From: Sinomonas cyclohexanicum
Lineage (GTDB): Bacteria; Actinomycetota; Actinomycetes; Actinomycetales; Micrococcaceae
DNA: 64,000 nucleotides
Reading direction: 5' to 3'
NCBI RefSeq assembly: GCF_020886775.1
Contig: NZ_AP024525.1
Location: 3,038,001-3,102,000, forward strand
Shown here: piece by piece, positions 60,592 to 64,000 of the stretch
Position numbering within the stretch: position 1 is the stretch's first letter
Layout of the letters: each line of letters starts with the position of its first letter
The notes under the pieces: model-generated
Told to the model about the DNA's origin: nothing
The model's input: the letters and a program-made list of their open reading frames with translations, nothing else
Database searches by the model: none
Made by a program: the position numbers and the translations under genes

Positions 60592-60969
60592 TCAGCGGCC
60601 GGCCTTCTTCTTGCCGGCGACCGTGCGCTTCGGGCCCTTGCGGGTACGAGCGTTGGTCTTGGTGCGCTGGCCACGGACCGGGAGGCCCCGGCGGTGGCGC
60701 AGGCCCTCGTAGCTGCCGATCTCGACCTTGCGGCGGATGTCGGCGGCCACTTCGCGGCGGAGGTCACCCTCAACCTTGTAGTTGCCCTCGATGTAGTCGC
60801 GCAGCTGGACCAGCTCGGCGTCCGTCAGGTCCTTGACCCGGACGTCCGCGCTGATGCCCGTGGCAGCGAGCGTCTCCTTCGCACGGGTGCGACCCACGCC
60901 GTAGATGTAAGTGAGCGCGATTTCCAGCCGCTTTTCGCGGGGAATGTCTACGCCAGCGAGACGAGCCAT
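60592..60969 (-). CDS. rpsM: 30S ribosomal protein S13
   Basis: A 125-residue S13. [34 protein letters not shown] and [20 protein letters not shown] are family hallmarks, and the lysine-rich tail ends KKKAGR. ATG 60969 follows GGAGAACCGCCACT. It lies 43 bp upstream of rpsK. About 210 bp separates it from rpmJ. Confidence 0.97.
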   Translation of the reverse strand: MARLAGVDIPREKRLEIALTYIYGVGRTRAKETLAATGISADVRVKDLTDAELVQLRDYIEGNYKVEGDLRREVAADIRRKVEIGSYEGLRHRRGLPVRGQRTKTNARTRKGPKRTVAGKKKAGR

Positions 60970-61178
60970 AGTGGCGGTTCTCCTTGTGTATTCCGGAGGT
61001 CGTAGGCAGTACACCCGCTCTGTTGCTGCACTGTGTGCGAGCGGCCCCAGCCTCCGGGCCGGGGGTCAGCTGTCCGGGCCCATTCGTCCCAGCGCAGCTT
61101 GTGCTGCCTTCTCTAGTTATTGCGTGGGCGTTGCCCTGGCTGTACTCCCTTTCCCGGTTCCCCGGGTCCGGGAGGGGA

Positions 61179-61292
61179 TCAGCCCTGGCGCTGCTTGTGG
61201 CGCGGGTTCTCGCAGATCACCATGACCCGGCCGTTGCGGCGGATCACCTTGCACTTGTCGCAGATCTGCTTGACGCTCGGCTTGACCTTCAT
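61179..61292 (-). CDS. rpmJ: 50S ribosomal protein L36
   Basis: A 37-residue L36, standard size: [20 protein letters not shown] followed by [17 protein letters not shown]. The zinc-binding Cys-Cys-Cys-His set (C11, C14, C27, H32) is intact, so this is the zinc-containing form. ATG 61292 follows GGAAGAGCC. It lies between infA and rpsM as usual. Confidence 0.96.
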   Translation of the reverse strand: MKVKPSVKQICDKCKVIRRNGRVMVICENPRHKQRQG

Positions 61293-61310
61293 GGCTCTTC
61301 CTTTGCGTGC

Positions 61311-61532
61311 TTACTTGTAGCGGTAGACGATACGGCCGCGGGTCAGGTCGTACGGGCTGAGCTCCACCACTACGCGATCCTCCGGGAGGATGCGGATGTA
61401 GTGCTGACGCATCTTCCCCGAGATGTGAGCAAGAACAACGTGCTTGTTCGTCAGCTCAACGCGGAACATCGCGTTGGGCAGCGCTTCAGTCACGACGCCC
61501 TCGATCTCGATGACACCGTCCTTCTTGGCCAT
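61311..61532 (-). CDS. infA: Translation initiation factor IF-1
   Basis: A 73-residue S1-type OB-fold protein: [40 protein letters not shown], then RIVYRYK at the end. Standard size and sequence. It is the first gene of the infA-rpmJ-rpsM-rpsK-rpoA-rplQ run, with about 380 bp of non-coding DNA upstream that must contain its promoter. Confidence 0.98.
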   Translation of the reverse strand: MAKKDGVIEIEGVVTEALPNAMFRVELTNKHVVLAHISGKMRQHYIRILPEDRVVVELSPYDLTRGRIVYRYK

Positions 61533-61760
61533 AGCCTCCGCTAACTGTTGGTGCCGCCGGGCGCGAGTGGCCCCTGGCGGACGTGTATGGTTTTTTGACT
61601 AGCGTCCCGTCCATTCCTTGCGAAAAGGGCATGGGAGGGCCGACAGCCAACACACAACTGTACGCCGGATGGGCCCGGAAGTTAAATCCGCCCATGCTAC
61701 ACGGGCGCGATGCCAGCCGTGGCGGTGCTTACTCCAGCTACAGCCCCGCGGGCCGTTCAC

Positions 61761-61891
61761 GTTTCACCACCGGCGTGTGCAAGTTTCACCACGAGCCGTA
61801 TGTCCGGGCGGCGTGTCACGCGCGTCGCCCCGGCGTGTCGCGCCCAGGAGCCCGCGGTGCCGGTGAAATCTGCACCCGCCCGTGGTGAAAG
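61761..61891. promoter_or_regulatory. Cluster of TTTCACC motifs upstream of infA
   Basis: GTTTCACCAC occurs twice directly (61761-61770 and 61783-61792), and the inverted forms CGGTGAAA (61861-61868) and GTGGTGAAAG (61882-61891) follow. The 378-bp spacer between the DUF559 gene and infA (61533-61910) holds no gene; these motifs are its only obvious structure. Confidence 0.4.
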
Positions 61892-61910
61892 TTGAACTCG
61901 GCCAAGACCG

Positions 61911-62804
61911 TCAGGCCGCGCCGTGCGCCTTCCGCCACGTGGTCTCCACCTCGGTGAAGACTGGGAGTGGTCCCATTGCGAGGCGCCGCTCCACCACGCG
62001 CTTCACCTTCGCGACCATCAGGTCCGGCGTCCGCACCACGTCCCGGAAGGTGAACCGCACAGTGGGTATGCCGAGGGCCTGCGCGGCGGCGTCCCTCGCG
62101 TAGTCATTTGCCCGCGCCGAAGGACGCTCATGCAGCTTCCCGTCGGTCTCCACATCCACGCATTCCTCGACCAACAGGTCCATTGGCCCCACGCCCTCCA
62201 CATCCACCTGCGGCCGGACCCCGAGCCCCGCCTTCCGCAGGTAGTAGCGGGCCAGAGTCTCGACGAAGGAGTCGGCACCAGGATCGAGATGCCCGAGGAC
62301 GGCGAGCGCGCTGCGGCTCCCCGGTCCTGTGAGGTAGCCTCTCAGCTCGCCGACGGTGACACGCTTCTGGTTCACCGCGGATTCCACGATCACCAGCGCC
62401 TCCGGCTCGGGCAGGCACAGGAGCGCATGCATGACGGCGTCGAACGTTGACGCCAGGTGGCCGCCGCGCTCCGCCGAGATCCATGATCTGCGATGGATCA
62501 CGGCCAGATCTGATCTGAAGGTGCCATCTGGGCGAAGCAGGTGAATCCTCTTCGGCTCCTCGACGACCCACAGACCCAGGCGCGATGCCGCGCTCGCGCA
62601 AGTCAGCAGCGAGTTGGTCTCGGCGCATCGGCGAAGCAGTGGGTCCGCCGCGGGAATGGCGTAGAGCCCCGGGCGCACCCGCTCAATCAGGCCCACCGCC
62701 GCCGCGGCCGAAATGCTGCGCCGCGTGAGGCCGGCTCCGGCGAGGTCCTTGGCCCGCGCGATCCCGCCAAGCTTCGTCATGACATCGATGACCTCGTCCA
62801 CCAT
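61911..62804 (-). CDS. AbiEi-like winged helix plus DUF559 nuclease-like protein
   Basis: A 297-residue protein of a type common in actinobacteria. The N-terminal AbiEi-type winged helix is in VMTKLGGIARAKDLAGAGLT and RVRPGLYAIPAADPLLR. The C-terminal Vsr/PD-(D/E)xK-like DUF559 domain shows GPMDLLVEECVDVETDGKLH, YARDAAAQALGIPTVRFTFR. The Asp/Glu-x-Asp residues of the nuclease core are present. Some relatives are called antitoxins of type IV systems, but no toxin gene is adjacent and the family's role is unproven. Confidence 0.8.
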   Translation of the reverse strand: MVDEVIDVMTKLGGIARAKDLAGAGLTRRSISAAAAVGLIERVRPGLYAIPAADPLLRRCAETNSLLTCASAASRLGLWVVEEPKRIHLLRPDGTFRSDLAVIHRRSWISAERGGHLASTFDAVMHALLCLPEPEALVIVESAVNQKRVTVGELRGYLTGPGSRSALAVLGHLDPGADSFVETLARYYLRKAGLGVRPQVDVEGVGPMDLLVEECVDVETDGKLHERPSARANDYARDAAAQALGIPTVRFTFRDVVRTPDLMVAKVKRVVERRLAMGPLPVFTEVETTWRKAHGAA

Positions 62805-62882
62805 GGCATCGTGGCCCGCCGCCCGCCACGTCGGCTGGCCCGTGGGACCTATGTGGACAACCCAGCGCGATGCGCGTGGAAG

Positions 62883-62901
62883 AATTCCCCGAATAGGAAT
62901 T
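62883..62901. promoter_or_regulatory. Inverted repeat upstream of the NYN gene
   Basis: AATTCC - CCGAATA - GGAATT lies 15-33 bp before the ATG at 62916, in the 112-bp spacer shared with the divergent DUF559 gene. A possible operator. Confidence 0.4.
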
Positions 62902-62915
62902 GTTCAGGGGGAAGC

Positions 62916-64000
62916 ATGACTGACGCGCGGGCCGCGACCGGAAACACTGCCGTTTTCATTGATCTGGAGAACCTGTTCGGAGGCTACGCCAAGGACGTCG
63001 CGTCCGTGCCACTCTCGGGATTGGCCAGGGAACTGAGGGGCCTGCTGCGCCGCGACGGCCGCACCAGGATCACGTCATTCCGCGCCTACGCGAACTGGGC
63101 ACGGCCCGCCATGATGGCCTACCAGAAGGACCTCATGTCCAATGGGATCGAAGCCATCCAGATCTTTTCCCATTCCCGCAACGTCAAGAACGCCGCGGAC
63201 ATCCAACTCGTGGTCGACGCTCTCGCAGAAGCCCAGGACCGCCCGGCGACGGACACCTTTGTCATCGTGACCGGCGACGGCGGCTTCGTTCCGCTCGCGA
63301 GGAGGCTGCGGCAACTCGACAAACATGTCATCGTGGCCTCGACTGACCTTCCGGAGGCCGGCACGGTCAGCGAGCTCCTGCGATCTGCCGCCGATGAGTA
63401 TCATGAGCTCGCCGTGACCCGCGGCGCCCCGGAACCACCCGCCGTCGCGCGTCCGGCCCAGCCTCCGGCGCCCCAGAAGAGCGCACCGCCGCAGCCCGCC
63501 GCCCCCACCCTCGAGCAGTACCGCGACGAGATCAAGGCCGCGGTCAAGCGGAAGCGTGAGCTGCTCGTGGACGGCGCAGTGGACGGCTCGCGGCTCGGCC
63601 AGCACCTGCGCACCAAGTGGCCGCGCACCACGTTCAAGGACTTCGGAGCAGCCACGCTCGGAGGCTTCGTGGAACAGCACTGCGGCCTGGCGATGCACCG
63701 ACCTGTCGCTGCAAAGCGGCCTGCCGCGGGCCCGCAAGCCGTGGCGCAGGCCCCGGCGGGCGCACCCGCAGAAGGCGCCGCGCCGCCGTCGTCCGGCGAG
63801 CCGTCCAAGACCCGGTACCTCCGTGCCGTTCGAGCGATCATGAAGACCGGGCCCCTCGCCGCCCAACTGCAGGAGAGCGGCCGGGCACCGCTGACCAGAC
63901 TCGGCGTTGCCCTCCGTGCAGAACTCCCTGAGCTCACCCACAAGGACGCCGGCTACCCCAAGCTCCTGCCGGCGGTCACGGACGCACTCGTCGGAACACC
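62916..64000 (+). CDS. NYN-domain nuclease-like protein with OST-HTH/LOTUS domain (partial)
   Basis: The frame is open from ATG 62916 (GGGGGAAGC upstream) to the window end, 361 codons. The N-terminal NYN (PIN-like) domain shows NTAVFIDLENLFGGYAK, VKNAADIQLVVDALAEAQ and FVIVTGDGGFVPLARRLRQL, giving the four acidic residues (D in FIDLEN, D in AADIQL, D-D in TGDGGF region) of the RNase fold. A Pro/Ala linker leads to an OST-HTH-like module (DGSRLGQHLRTKWPRTTFKD, FGAATLGGFVEQ), and a second similar module (PLTRLGVALRAELPELTHKD) begins at the right edge. A role in RNA metabolism is expected for the family. Confidence 0.85.
   Translation, partial: MTDARAATGNTAVFIDLENLFGGYAKDVASVPLSGLARELRGLLRRDGRTRITSFRAYANWARPAMMAYQKDLMSNGIEAIQIFSHSRNVKNAADIQLVVDALAEAQDRPATDTFVIVTGDGGFVPLARRLRQLDKHVIVASTDLPEAGTVSELLRSAADEYHELAVTRGAPEPPAVARPAQPPAPQKSAPPQPAAPTLEQYRDEIKAAVKRKRELLVDGAVDGSRLGQHLRTKWPRTTFKDFGAATLGGFVEQHCGLAMHRPVAAKRPAAGPQAVAQAPAGAPAEGAAPPSSGEPSKTRYLRAVRAIMKTGPLAAQLQESGRAPLTRLGVALRAELPELTHKDAGYPKLLPAVTDALVGT

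Overview
The window is chromosomal DNA of a high-GC actinobacterium, most likely a Micrococcaceae member of the Arthrobacter/Sinomonas type. The evidence is the strong G/C bias at third codon positions, the frequent GTG starts with GTGA or ATGA overlaps, a DtxR-type iron box, and a core block (infA-rpmJ-rpsM-rpsK-rpoA-rplQ-truA, rplM-rpsI, glmM, coaA, glmS, acpS, nnr) typical of that family. This placement rests on protein and gene-order recognition only; no search was run.

Layout. 1-12.5 kb: a surface-polysaccharide locus in mixed orientation, with six glycosyltransferases, a GT32-like capsule transferase, a fused ABC glycan flippase, a polyprenyl-phosphate sugar-1-phosphate transferase and galE. 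Much of it is less GC-rich than its surroundings, and 8.9-9.36 and 10.35-11.6 kb hold only eroded coding fragments. 12.8-27.6 kb: housekeeping and stress genes: TetR/flavin monooxygenase pair, a DUF3467 protein, an SGNH lipoprotein, nnr, an iron-regulated EfeO-like/EfeB pair, acpS, a DODA dioxygenase, a STAS/unknown/SigB-family operon, a LuxR-type regulator, DinB, a polysaccharide deacetylase and glmS. 27.7-38.1 kb: coaA, a repeat-riddled VanY lipoprotein, a GIY-YIG protein, a bifunctional penicillin-binding protein, mscL, an alpha/beta hydrolase, a methyltransferase and glmM.

38.1-43.5 kb is an accessory insert of lower GC. A 1244-residue TPR-CHAT protease (putative His1090/Cys1131 dyad) is transcribed divergently from a zinc-ribbon protein, a three-helix membrane protein and possibly a small third ORF. 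This is the best candidate here for an undescribed, possibly defensive, system. 43.5-47.5 kb: ppk2, a hydrolase, a small lipoprotein, rpsI and rplM. 48.0-55.2 kb: a complete-looking Flp/Tad pilus operon with a pilin gene at each end, in which the tadA ATPase gene is split by a one-base frameshift; a secreted von Willebrand factor A protein follows. 57.3-61.5 kb: truA and the rplQ-rpoA-rpsK-rpsM-rpmJ-infA cluster. The right edge holds an AbiEi/DUF559 protein and the start of a NYN-OST-HTH protein.

Between 27.7 and 57.3 kb, about ten clusters of a 34-bp dispersed repeat (reading roughly TGGTTGAGCGGAGCGAAG then CGGAGTCGAAACCCCC) sit at gene borders. In several places they have become coding sequence: inside the VanY lipoprotein and at the C-terminus of TruA. 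A second, palindromic 12-5-12 element occurs twice (34.6 and 55.3 kb). Several strong hairpins share a GCACGACGGC-type core.
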